Of a stretch of DNA of 64,000 nt, positions 15,735 through 24,400 are shown piece after piece. Position 1 is the stretch's first letter. Each line of letters opens with the position of its first letter. The notes under the pieces were generated by a model that worked only from the letters and a program-made list of their open reading frames with translations, made no database searches and had not been told where the DNA came from. The DNA comes from Glaciihabitans sp. dw_435 (lineage in GTDB: Bacteria; Actinomycetota; Actinomycetes; Actinomycetales; Microbacteriaceae). Position numbers and translations under genes: made by a program. The DNA lies in contig NZ_JAAVUZ010000010.1 of assembly GCF_018449675.1 (NCBI RefSeq), forward strand, positions 1-64,000, given 5' to 3'.

Positions 15735-15770
15735 GAACCCCCTCCCACCCGTGAAGGTGAGAGGGGGTTC
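15735..15770 (+). terminator. hairpin terminator
   Basis: GAACCCCCTC (15735-15744) pairs with GAGGGGGTTC (15761-15770), with further pairing inside. It follows the remnant gene and mirrors the terminator at 51701. The apparent GTG at 15751 inside it is not a credible start for the next gene. Confidence 0.7.
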
Positions 15771-15852
15771 TGTGCGTCGTACTGTGGAGTTACTGGGACA
15801 GGTTGACACTTGTCGTTTATTTACTGAGTGCTGTTCAATTAGGATTCGGAGC

Positions 15853-16641
15853 ATGCCCGCTTCTAAGTCCCGCAACCATTATCGTTCTCGCAGCAACGTC
15901 CGCAAGCAGAGCAAGGTTTGGCTCGCGGTCGGCGGTGTCGTAGTTCTCGGAATCGTCGCGGGAGTGCTGTCAGGAGTCGCGTTGTCGAATAAGTCGACGC
16001 CGACCGCGGCGGGCACGCTGAGCTACACGATTCCACCGGACCCAACCCCGACCGCTCTGCCCGTTCTTGACGTGCCGCGCGGCCTTGATCCTCTCAAGGT
16101 GCTGTTTATCGGTGACTCATTGACCGGTAGCCTGTACGCCTCTACCGAGGCGAACGGGTTCCGTCCCCTCATGGTCAAAGCGATGAAGGAAACTGGCCCA
16201 GTCGTTGCCGTCGAAGGTCACCGTAATGGCGGCGACACGGCAGACGTGAGCGAGTTGGAAAACCTCGGGACGGACCAAGACCTTGCCGTTGTCGAGCTGG
16301 GCACGAACGATTACAACGTGACGACGATCGAAGACTTTACGACGGACTATCGGGCGATCCTGGCACAGATCGTTGCCTCGTCGCCCAACGTGAAACTTCT
16401 GTGCGTCGGCTCGTGGCAGCAGCCCGATCGTGGTGCGCCTTATGACGCGGTGATCAAGTCCGAATGCGAAACGCAGGGTGGCGTGTACCGCTCATTGCAG
16501 ACTTTGCAGACCAAAGAGGCCCTTCGTGGCCCCGCCGGTAAGACTGGCGTCTACGGCGGGACCAGCGATGATTTCCACCCCAACGACGACGGCTATGCCG
16601 CGATCGCTGAGTTACTGGTCGGGGCTATCCACTTCGCTTGA
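15853..16641 (+). CDS. SGNH/GDSL-type esterase, membrane-anchored or secreted
   Basis: The 262-aa protein has a basic N-terminus, a signal/anchor helix at about residues 24-45 (KVWLAVGGVVVLGIVAGVL), a Pro/Thr linker, and an SGNH hydrolase domain. Block I is FIGDSLTGS, block III is VELGTNDYN, and the catalytic Asp-His is DDFHPNDDGYAA. Such enzymes deacylate lipids or cell-wall glycans. The ATG at 15853 avoids translating through the terminator hairpin. It faces the minus-strand tail block, which suggests a lysogenic-conversion gene changing the host surface. Confidence 0.8.
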   Translation: MPASKSRNHYRSRSNVRKQSKVWLAVGGVVVLGIVAGVLSGVALSNKSTPTAAGTLSYTIPPDPTPTALPVLDVPRGLDPLKVLFIGDSLTGSLYASTEANGFRPLMVKAMKETGPVVAVEGHRNGGDTADVSELENLGTDQDLAVVELGTNDYNVTTIEDFTTDYRAILAQIVASSPNVKLLCVGSWQQPDRGAPYDAVIKSECETQGGVYRSLQTLQTKEALRGPAGKTGVYGGTSDDFHPNDDGYAAIAELLVGAIHFA

Positions 16642-16818
16642 CAACTTGGTCGCGAGTGCGACGACCTCTTGCGGCAATCGTTCCGCAAAGTCGCCGAGCT
16701 GCGACAGCGGCATGCTGACCGGGTTGAGCGCGGGTCCCGGCGTGAGTTCGTCCCCGTCGTCGTAAACGAGGACAGCCTGCACGACCAGGTGGGAGATTCT
16801 GAGCTTGCGGTCGTTCAC
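16612..16818 (-). CDS. hypothetical phage protein, 68 aa
   Basis: A small soluble protein (KLRISHLVVQAVLVYDDGDE, then a helical end LPQEVVALATKLSSEV). It is the last gene of the minus-strand late block, overlapping its upstream partner by ATGA-like coupling and the converging SGNH gene by 30 bp. Function unknown; the position suggests a minor tail-fibre accessory. Confidence 0.6.
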   Translation of the reverse strand: MNDRKLRISHLVVQAVLVYDDGDELTPGPALNPVSMPLSQLGDFAERLPQEVVALATKLSSEVDSPDQ

Positions 16819-17015
16819 GGCGTCACCCGCGCCGCTGCGAGGATTGTCTGAAGTTCCGCAACGGTTCCGTCGAACGTGACGCTACTGCCGAATGACAGAG
16901 TGACAAGCTCCTCCGGATTCTTGAAGTCCACCGTAAGGTTGCGGAAGACGCCCTTGTCGAGATCGAGAGGGTACCCAACTGCAGCCGAGTCCAACTTCTT
17001 GGGTACAATTATCAT
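16815..17015 (-). CDS. hypothetical phage protein, 66 aa
   Basis: It starts at the ATG overlapping the tail-fibre stop (ATGA). The product is beta-rich, with MIIVPKKLDSAAVGYPLDL at the start and EELVTLSFGSSVTFDGTVAE later. It resembles no named family. Coupling to the fibre gene suggests a fibre-associated or chaperone role. Confidence 0.6.
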   Translation of the reverse strand: MIIVPKKLDSAAVGYPLDLDKGVFRNLTVDFKNPEELVTLSFGSSVTFDGTVAELQTILAAARVTP

Positions 17016-18715
17016 GCTGCGAGTCCTTCTGCCTTGAGTACGGAGTTCTTGATGTAGTTGAGAAGCGCGATCGCCGTCGCGAGGTCGCTCGCATCGGCGG
17101 GCAGTGCGGCAGGTTTCGCTACCGCGGCCGTGCCGAAGAAGCCTATCTTGGCGACACCACCATTGAAGGTGAAGTCCATCGCGTCGATCCACGTGGCGGG
17201 CACCGTATCTACGCCAGTCGTGGTGTCAGCACCCTGAATCTTGAGGTGGTTTCCTGCGTGGAGTAGCCGCTTGGGCCAGTAGGACGTGCCGGAGCCGGTG
17301 TAGCTACGGAACTCCACGCCGGTGCTGTAGATGCGGACCGGCGAGATATTCGTTACTCCCGCGTTCTCCTGAACGCTCAGCATTGACGGGTGTGTGCCAT
17401 CTCGGTCTGCCACCAGAACGTTTCGGTTCCAGTGAAGAACACCATCTGCTTGGGTGACGAATCCAGCGTTACCGAGGGTGTCAACGTAGGTCAGTGACTT
17501 ACTCGTGGCGTTGTGCCCGGACGCCCCAACGAAAATCTCCACCAACGGAGCACCATTCACCGCAAGCTGCTCCATACGCTGCAAAGGTGCGGCGGTGGAG
17601 AGCTGCTTGAGGTAGACGCCGTACGAATCGGTGCCTGTGATTTCTGCGTAATGCGACAGCTCGAATCCGACCGAGTTTGCCTTCTGCGCGATCAGAATGC
17701 CGCCAGCACCCTTGTCTGCTCCGTCGTTAGCGGAGTGGTCGAGCCCGATCGCAATCATGCGAGACGCCGCGGTGGCTCCCGCCCGGGCCTGTAGGTGGAA
17801 CAGGTACCCGAACGGACTGTCGTGCAGCCAGTCAATGACGCCAGGGGCGAGGTCGGTGGACGGCTTCGCAACGATTCCACCGGTCTGTGCGGGGTCAGCA
17901 GTCACGTACACATCGCGCGAGGTGAATGCCCCCGCAAACCGGTGTCGTCCCGTGATTGGCTCGGTGCCGGCGAGTGTCACATAAGTGGCAGACAGCTCGT
18001 CCTTGACGATCCCGGGCCCGTGGATCAGGGACACGAGCGCTTCGGCCGCGGGGAGCACGAGCGGGTCGCTGTGTGCCGCTGCTGCGTCTCGAGCAGCCTC
18101 GGCGCCCGTGCGCGCCACGACGGCCGCAGCGCGCGCGGTCTCGGCCGCTGCTGCGCTGGTATCAGCCCCGGCCTTCGCGGTCGCCGCAGCGGTTGCCGAG
18201 CCCGACGCATTGCCCGCGGCAGTTGTCGCGGCGCCCAGCGAAGTGCCCGCGCTCACCGCCGATTTATTGGCGGAGGCAGCGGAGGTCGCCGCGTTCGTCT
18301 CGGAGACAGCAGCGCTGTTCTTCGACGCGAGCGCCTGAGAAGCGGCAGCAACCGCCTGCGCGACGGCCGCCGTGACCGTCCCGTACACCGCGCTCTGAGG
18401 CGCGACGAGGTCCGCGAGCATGGCGTACAGCACGACGGACGGAGTGGCCGGGACGAGGACGTAGCGGGTGTCGATGAATTCCCCGCTACCAGTGACCGCG
18501 TCGAACTGGTAACCGACGTCGCCGATCCACTGCACGTCGACAGACCAGCTGCCATCGGCATTGACCTGCACGAGCTTCGGGTCCCGCGAAATCTGGATGC
18601 CGGTGTTCGTGAACGTGGTGTCCATCGGCGAGATGGCAATCCACGCATCTTTCCCTGCGGCGCGCGCGCCCGTGACTCCGTCACCGAGGGTGAGCGTGCC
18701 AACAATTGTGGTCAT
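17012..18715 (-). CDS. tail fibre/appendage protein
   Basis: The 567-aa protein has an N-terminal beta domain (about 1-105) that probably docks to the tail, and a long Ala/Ser/Thr-rich heptad stalk (about 110-215, AAAETARAAAVVARTGAEAA). The C-terminal region (about 240-500) has fibre-like beta content. This is the plan of trimeric receptor-binding fibres. A clear SD (TAAGGAAAT) overlaps the stop of the 24-aa microprotein gene just upstream. Confidence 0.8.
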   Translation of the reverse strand: MTTIVGTLTLGDGVTGARAAGKDAWIAISPMDTTFTNTGIQISRDPKLVQVNADGSWSVDVQWIGDVGYQFDAVTGSGEFIDTRYVLVPATPSVVLYAMLADLVAPQSAVYGTVTAAVAQAVAAASQALASKNSAAVSETNAATSAASANKSAVSAGTSLGAATTAAGNASGSATAAATAKAGADTSAAAAETARAAAVVARTGAEAARDAAAAHSDPLVLPAAEALVSLIHGPGIVKDELSATYVTLAGTEPITGRHRFAGAFTSRDVYVTADPAQTGGIVAKPSTDLAPGVIDWLHDSPFGYLFHLQARAGATAASRMIAIGLDHSANDGADKGAGGILIAQKANSVGFELSHYAEITGTDSYGVYLKQLSTAAPLQRMEQLAVNGAPLVEIFVGASGHNATSKSLTYVDTLGNAGFVTQADGVLHWNRNVLVADRDGTHPSMLSVQENAGVTNISPVRIYSTGVEFRSYTGSGTSYWPKRLLHAGNHLKIQGADTTTGVDTVPATWIDAMDFTFNGGVAKIGFFGTAAVAKPAALPADASDLATAIALLNYIKNSVLKAEGLAA

Positions 18716-18724
18716 CAGATTTCC

Positions 18725-18799
18725 TTACTGGCAGCTATCGCATTGCAGGGCGTCCATCGGATCTACCGGGACTTCGTACGGAGGGTCTTGCGGGTCCAA
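18725..18799 (-). CDS. lysis-cassette microprotein, copy 1 (24 aa)
   Basis: A TTG start just past the holin stop gives 24 residues: LDPQDPPYE, then VPVDPMDALQCDSCQ. The element B copy at 55040-55111 ends VPVDPMDDLQCDSCQ. In both prophages it sits between holin and tail-fibre genes, and its stop overlaps the SD of the next gene. The C-terminal CDSC could bind metal or form a disulfide. The frame relative to the holin differs in the two phages, so read-through of the holin stop does not explain it. Translation probably depends on reinitiation. Confidence 0.6.
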   Translation of the reverse strand: MDPQDPPYEVPVDPMDALQCDSCQ

Positions 18800-18804
18800 C
18801 GGGG

Positions 18805-19167
18805 TTACTTGCCGTCGAGAATGACGGTGCCGGTGGGCGAGGTGAGACCGTTCGCCACCGCGCTCTTCGGGACGGAACCGGCGCCGAGCTTCGTCAGGAA
18901 CGCATTCACCTTGGGGATCGCCATGATGCGAGTGACGACACCGGCGATGACGACGAGGAAGGCGAGCGCGCCGACAAGCCACGCGATCCACTCCGGGGGG
19001 AGGACCTTCGCGAGCTCGCTGAGGATCTGCGGTGCGATCGCGTTGAGCGACAGCACGCCGGCGGCGAGCGTCGTCAGGATCGAGATGATGACCGACAGCG
19101 CGGTACGGATGACGCGCTGCGCGGAGTACCAGATCGGGGGGACGGTGGTGGTGTTGATGTGGGTCAT
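18805..19167 (-). CDS. putative holin, 120 aa
   Basis: Two membrane segments are visible (about residues 22-45 and 60-82), with a polar C-terminus ending VILDGK. The start is the ATG that follows AAGGAG, encoded by the NIKE-terminated end of the upstream gene. It is part of a lysis cassette with an M23 endolysin and two other membrane proteins. The equivalent in element B is at 55118-55489. Confidence 0.65.
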   Translation of the reverse strand: MTHINTTTVPPIWYSAQRVIRTALSVIISILTTLAAGVLSLNAIAPQILSELAKVLPPEWIAWLVGALAFLVVIAGVVTRIMAIPKVNAFLTKLGAGSVPKSAVANGLTSPTGTVILDGK

Positions 19168-19171
19168 GCGA

Positions 19172-19489
19172 CTACTCCTTGATGTTTGAGATGGTTCGTT
19201 CGAGGGGCCACTCGTCCGGGTTGATCCCGTTCTCGAGCAGCTGTTGACGCAGTTGCGAGGCATACTCGGCCAGCTTCCGGCGCCTCTTGTCTGCTTCTTC
19301 GGCGCGCGCGTTCGCGGCGTCTCTTTCTTCGATTGCGGTAATGCGTTGCAGGCTGAGGTCTGTGTTCTTCTCGCGCTCCCGGCCGGACGCGCCAGAGATC
19401 CACTTACCGAGTCCGTTGATGAGGGCAAGGAGCACAGCGCCCCCGCCACCGACGCCAAGGATCGACGTGAGCAACTGTGCTGGTTCCAC
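19172..19489 (-). CDS. membrane coiled-coil lysis-cassette protein, 105 aa
   Basis: One N-terminal membrane helix (LLTSILGVGGGGAVLLALINGL) is followed by a long charged coiled coil (IEERDAANARAEEADKRRRK). This resembles spanin-like or DUF2746-type proteins next to actinophage holins. The last codons, encoding NIKE, contain the AAGGAG that serves the holin start. The element B homologue at 55494 ends the same way. Confidence 0.65.
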   Translation of the reverse strand: MEPAQLLTSILGVGGGGAVLLALINGLGKWISGASGREREKNTDLSLQRITAIEERDAANARAEEADKRRRKLAEYASQLRQQLLENGINPDEWPLERTISNIKE

Positions 19490-19492
19490 GGA

Positions 19493-19906
19493 TTAGCCTC
19501 GTTTCGGTGCGAGCTGGAAGCGCCTGATTTCGGACCATCGCTGCACGAAGGTGAGGCCGAACGCGATGCAGACGAGAGTGCCGACGAGGCTGGTTCCGAG
19601 TGTGAAGGCGACGATCGCGTAGATGGCAAGGCCTGTGGAGAGCGACAGGATGCCTGCGCGTTCGAGCCACCAGATGCCGGGCAGGACCGCGATGGCACCG
19701 AAAACGGCACCGACGAGAACGAAGATGCCGAACACCATTACGAGCTGTGGTCCGAGCACACCATTGAAGGAGTGCGGCGGTGTCGCCAACACGAACGCGC
19801 CGGCACCAACCATGCACAGGTAGATGCCGAATTGTACGAGCCGGATCACGCGCGGTTCCGCGATGAGCGAGAACCAGTGCGCGAGAAGCTTCACGATGAA
19901 CCTCAC
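19493..19906 (-). CDS. four-helix membrane protein of the lysis region, 137 aa
   Basis: About four membrane segments cover most of the protein; the N-terminus is basic and the C-terminus (RRFQLAPKRG) cytoplasmic. It overlaps the endolysin stop by 4 bp. It occupies the same place as the 166-aa membrane protein at 55883 in element B. It could be a second holin or antiholin; sequence alone cannot decide. Confidence 0.6.
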   Translation of the reverse strand: MRFIVKLLAHWFSLIAEPRVIRLVQFGIYLCMVGAGAFVLATPPHSFNGVLGPQLVMVFGIFVLVGAVFGAIAVLPGIWWLERAGILSLSTGLAIYAIVAFTLGTSLVGTLVCIAFGLTFVQRWSEIRRFQLAPKRG

Positions 19907-20919
19907 GAGGCGAGGGCCGCGGAGATGCGAGCGCGGACAGCTTCGGGAAGCTGGCCGATCTTCGCGAGCAGCTCGGTCTGTTCGTCGTCGAGCTGCGCAT
20001 CGATCTGCGCGGGCAGCGCAGCGATCGCCGCGAGGACGATCGTCTGACTTCCCTTCGCCAGTTCGGCCTGCACGGCGGGATCCTTGAGCGCCTCGACGAG
20101 GGTCGGGGTGTCGATCTTCGCGGCGACTTGACCGGCGAGAAGTGCCAGGGCGGCGACCGAGCTGCCGCCGGCGTCGCGGAGCGCATCCTTCACCGGGGCT
20201 GGGCCGTAGCCGAGGCGCGCCGGGAGGATGTAGTTGAGCAGCCGGTCGACCGCCGTGACGGTCGTGTTGCCGGCGTCTCGCAGGATGTCCTTGATGGGGC
20301 GCGCGGCGTAACCGTTGCGGTCGGGCAGTTCGAAGTTGAGAAGGTTCGTCGTGACCGCCGCGGCGATCTCCTGAATCTTCGCGTCAGTCAGTTCGGCCAT
20401 GATGTCGTCCTCGAATGGTGTTGAGCCGTTCCCGGCGGTGGATGTGGTTGCCAGTCGCGCCTTGATGTGGGCGACCGGGTCGTACGTTGTGCCGCCCGCC
20501 CACGCTCCGTGGATGCGGGCAAGCGTGAGGTGGAGGTGGTCGAAGCTGGCAGCGGAGCCGCTCTGGCCGACGACAGCGAACGTCTCGCCGAGGTCGAGAT
20601 GGTCGCCGACGCTCAGGCTCTTGTCGATCGAGCGGAGGTGGGCGTACGTCCAGTACCAGCCCTCGTTGTCGCGGATCTCGACGATGAATCCGAGTTCGCC
20701 ATCGTCGCCGCGGTGCACGTGAGTGACCTCGCCGGCCGAGACCGTGGGGACGCGATCGGATAGGCCCTCAGCCTCGATGTGAGTGCGGGACCAGTCCGCG
20801 CCGCGGTGCGGGCGCTTGCGTGCGAGCGTTGCGCCCCACTCGCCGCCCTTGAGATGACGGGCTGCATCCCATGGATCGGTAGGGATGCACGTCTCGGGCC
20901 AGGGGAGTCGGCAGGTCAT
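19903..20919 (-). CDS. M23 peptidase endolysin
   Basis: The 338-aa lysin has an N-terminal M23 (lysostaphin-type) metallopeptidase domain. The zinc ligand motif is HRGADWS near residue 38, and HLHLTL near 123 supplies the others, with GHDY-like beta elements replaced by YWTYAHL and GQSGSAASFDH. Residues about 160-338 are helical with two repeated segments (NGYAARPIKDILRDAG and LGYGPAPVKDALRDAG), probably a wall-binding or multimer part. It should cleave peptidoglycan cross-bridges at lysis. Confidence 0.8.
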   Translation of the reverse strand: MTCRLPWPETCIPTDPWDAARHLKGGEWGATLARKRPHRGADWSRTHIEAEGLSDRVPTVSAGEVTHVHRGDDGELGFIVEIRDNEGWYWTYAHLRSIDKSLSVGDHLDLGETFAVVGQSGSAASFDHLHLTLARIHGAWAGGTTYDPVAHIKARLATTSTAGNGSTPFEDDIMAELTDAKIQEIAAAVTTNLLNFELPDRNGYAARPIKDILRDAGNTTVTAVDRLLNYILPARLGYGPAPVKDALRDAGGSSVAALALLAGQVAAKIDTPTLVEALKDPAVQAELAKGSQTIVLAAIAALPAQIDAQLDDEQTELLAKIGQLPEAVRARISAALAS

Positions 20920-21404
20920 GATGCTCCTTGTGTCGGCAGGCCGGGGATCGGGCCTACGGGGGTGTCGTCGATCGCTTCGGCCTGCGTGACCTGCTCGGCT
21001 TCCCATGCCTCGTACGCGGCCACCAGCGGCGCCCATGCGGTCCAGAGCATCCAGCCGATGACCTGCGTGCAGTCGATGTGACCGCCGCCGTCCAACTGCC
21101 AGTCAGTGCCGGAACCGAGCAACTTCACCGGGTGCGCCGGAGCGGTCGTGAGGATCGCCGCCACCCGGGCGAGCCCGGTCGGTAGCCCCGGGTCGCCCTT
21201 GCGAATCAGCGCGAGCTCCCACCCGCTCGAGGTGTCGACCGCCTTCGCCAGCGCTGCAGGGCCGCCGTCGTACACGGTGCCCGTGATGGCGGACACCGTG
21301 AACTCGGTGACGAGGGGCGGCTGCTCCGACTCGGTCGTGGCGTGAAGCCGCGCCTGGACGAAGTCACCCACCTCGATCGAGGTGGGGATGGTGGGGTATT
21401 CCAT
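20916..21404 (-). CDS. hypothetical tail-region protein, 162 aa
   Basis: The start is the ATG at 21404; sequence further up is antisense-like shadow. The protein is beta-rich early (IEVGDFVQARLHATTE) and helical later (WAPLVAAYEAWEAEQVTQAE). It lies between the tail-tip and endolysin genes, overlapping the latter. Similar small proteins there are usually virion or chaperone parts; no domain is recognised. Confidence 0.6.
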   Translation of the reverse strand: MEYPTIPTSIEVGDFVQARLHATTESEQPPLVTEFTVSAITGTVYDGGPAALAKAVDTSSGWELALIRKGDPGLPTGLARVAAILTTAPAHPVKLLGSGTDWQLDGGGHIDCTQVIGWMLWTAWAPLVAAYEAWEAEQVTQAEAIDDTPVGPIPGLPTQGAS

Positions 21405-21412
21405 CAGTGCTC

Positions 21413-24400
21413 CTAGTAGTAGGTGACGCGGAGTTGCGGTGGGGAGCCAACCGATACGCCAGCGAACTTTGCGCCGAGAACCCCGCCAGCGGCGGACCCG
21501 AGAGAGAACCCCCGGATGGAGCCCGATGCAATTGACGGCCACAGGTATTCAGGGACGCTCACCCAACGACCCTCGCCGCGCGCAAAGTCCTGATCGAACT
21601 CATTGGCGGGAGTGCCAGTGAACGTCGCCGGAGCGGACGTGTCGCCGTGCGTTCCGATGACCGCTCGAGCGCCGGCATTCAGCGTCGTCGTCACATTGCG
21701 CAGCATCACTTGGCACGCGGTGATCGTCCGACCCGACAGCCCCAGCGGGGGGAATCCGAACTTGGCGGTGTGCTGCGGCCCGACAAGGTTCGTCGGTCCC
21801 TGCGTTAGGTAGGGGTTGCCCTCGACCGTCGTGCCGTTGTTCGCCCACGAGCGGGACCATGCAGCAGTCCATGCCTGCGTGGTCGCCACCCCGGGAGGTG
21901 TCGGCGTGCCCGTTGTGCCGTCCACCGACCAGTCGGGGATGTTGGGCACATCAGGGCCAACGTCGTCGATCATGATCGACACGATGGGAACGATGTTTCC
22001 CCACACCAGGTTCGAACCACCCGAGTTCGTCAGCCGCACGAGGATGTAGTTGTCCCCACCAGCGAACTGGATCGACGACACCGCATCCCGCACACGCATG
22101 CCACGGGACATATCCAGAGGGTTGATCTGGATGCCCACTGTCGAGTTGAACTGAGCGCGTTTGACGATGCTGTACCCGCTGGTGTCGTTCAGCCCGATCG
22201 GCGTTTGCGACACGAGCACTTCGATTACCGAGGTGCCCACGCCCGCGCTGTTGTACGCCTGGAACGATGAATCGATCTTGAACTCGTACCGGCGTCCGAC
22301 CGTGGCGACGAACTTGCCCACCGCGATTGCGCGCGTCGCGTCGGTGTAGGTGCCGCCGGCCTTGGCAAAGAACGCCGCAGCCACGCCGCCGCGAGCGAGA
22401 CGGTCGAAAACCGCGCCGCCATCGGATGAGCCGTTGCGAGTGATGCCCTCGAAACCACCCAACAGGTCGGTGCCACGAACTGTGACATCCGTTGCGACGG
22501 ATAGCGACTGGAAGGACGCGCCGCCCTGGTTGTCGAGGACGGTCTTGTCCTGATAGCTGCCATCGGATTGCTTCTGGCTGATCGTCAGGTAGTTGTCAGT
22601 GTTCGTCGTGAACGCGGCCTGCGCGGAACCATCGTCATTGGTGATGATGAGCCCGGCCGGAGTGATCTGTGTGTTCTGCTGTCCCGTGACCGCGGTGCCC
22701 ACCGCTTCAAAGATGCGGAGTGCAGAGACGGTGCGACCGCCGCCGCCCGCGCCCTGCGACACGTACACGGTGTACGTGACCGCGTTGGAGGGGAAGGCGA
22801 ACGCCTCGGCGTGGTTCAGCCGCCATGCGGAGGCAGCGCCGGCACCGTCGAAGGTGACGACGGTGACGCCTGCGCCACCCGATGCTGACCCGGAGATGAG
22901 GTACTCCGAGTAGATCGAGCGTGATTGCGGCACTGCCAACACAGCAGTGAAGTACAGGTACGCCTGCTCCGAGCTGGTCGGCGACAGCACCACACCCAGC
23001 GGACTGGCCGCCGCGTGCAAGCTGTACCCAGTGAAACCCGGAATGACCGTCAGCGGCGTGGTGCCAGCGATGACACCGGACCACCAGCCCATGTTCGTGG
23101 GCGGGGTGGGAACGCGCTCGGTCGGGCCACCCTGCGGCACCTGAGCGCCGAGAGTGATGAACTCCGCTTCGAGCACGCCGACAGCAATCTCGTTCGCCGT
23201 GATCGAGTTCGCTTCGATGTCCGGTCCGACCACGCCGACGACCACGATGGGCGTCGAGGCGGAGGGCTGCGACGTGACGCCGAGGGAGTCGACGGCGTAG
23301 AACTGGACGTAGTACGTGTTCCCGCGGATCAGCCCGGTGATGGTGATGCCACCGCTGTGGCTGATGCTCGCGCCCGCCGGCGTGTACAGCCCGGTCGGAG
23401 TGTCCGACACCGCCGCGTAGACGTAGGCGAACTGCGCGGGCGGGGCAATGACGCCGTCCAGCGGACTAGCCAGAGTGCCATCCCATGTCGCTTTCACGAC
23501 GCCGAGCTTCACCGTCAGCGCGGGTGCGCTCGGCGGGTCCAGCGGGATAACGGGGGTGGAGGTTACAAGCTCTTCCTCTTCCGAGGGAGCACCCCAGATG
23601 CCGTTGGCGGAGCGGGCACGGACGGAGATGTAGTGGTAGTTGTCGGGGTCGTATCCCGGGGCCTTGTGGAACAGGAGGCCACCGGTGCGGCCGGCGGAAA
23701 CCGGGACGTCAGAGTCCTCGCTGCGCACGAACATCTCGTAATCGACGACGGTGATGGGCGAGCCCGACTCGTCGAGCACGACGGCATCCCATGTGGCGTT
23801 GATGTCCGCCTTCGGGTTTGCGCCGATCCACGCACCGGTGGTCTCGTAGACGACGTTCGCCGGGGCGGCCGGGCGGGACTGGTCGATGCTCGGCGCTGGG
23901 GTGCTGCTGCCGAGGTCGCCCACACCAGCGATGAACTTGTTCACCTTGGCGTTGACTTTGGACAGGATGCCCCGGAAGCGGCGCCCGAGGATGACGTCGA
24001 TGGTGGTGTTGAGGTCGCCGTCAACGCGGAGGTTGATCGACGCGACGTTGAGCGGTGTCCACTTCGCGGACAGCCGCGTCATGACGGTATCGCCGGGCTG
24101 GTAACTGCGGAATGGCAGGTACAGGGCGACGTCGGCAGCTTCGGTGATGGTGTACTGCTCGTCGGGTGTCGCTGTGAGGCTGACCGTCTTGTCGGTCACG
24201 GCAGACGAGGTCACGGTGTCTGTGACACCGGACTGGGTCTGCACGGCAGCGAGGCGGCCCAGAGGCCACGGGCCCGGCGTTGTGCGCACGGCGGTGATGC
24301 GGCCGTTGTCGGCGACGGAGACGACGTCGGTGAGGACGTTGTCGAGGTTCGCCTTCAGGGGCCGAGCGTCCGCGTTCTTGCCGAGCTGCACCGGGGTGTC

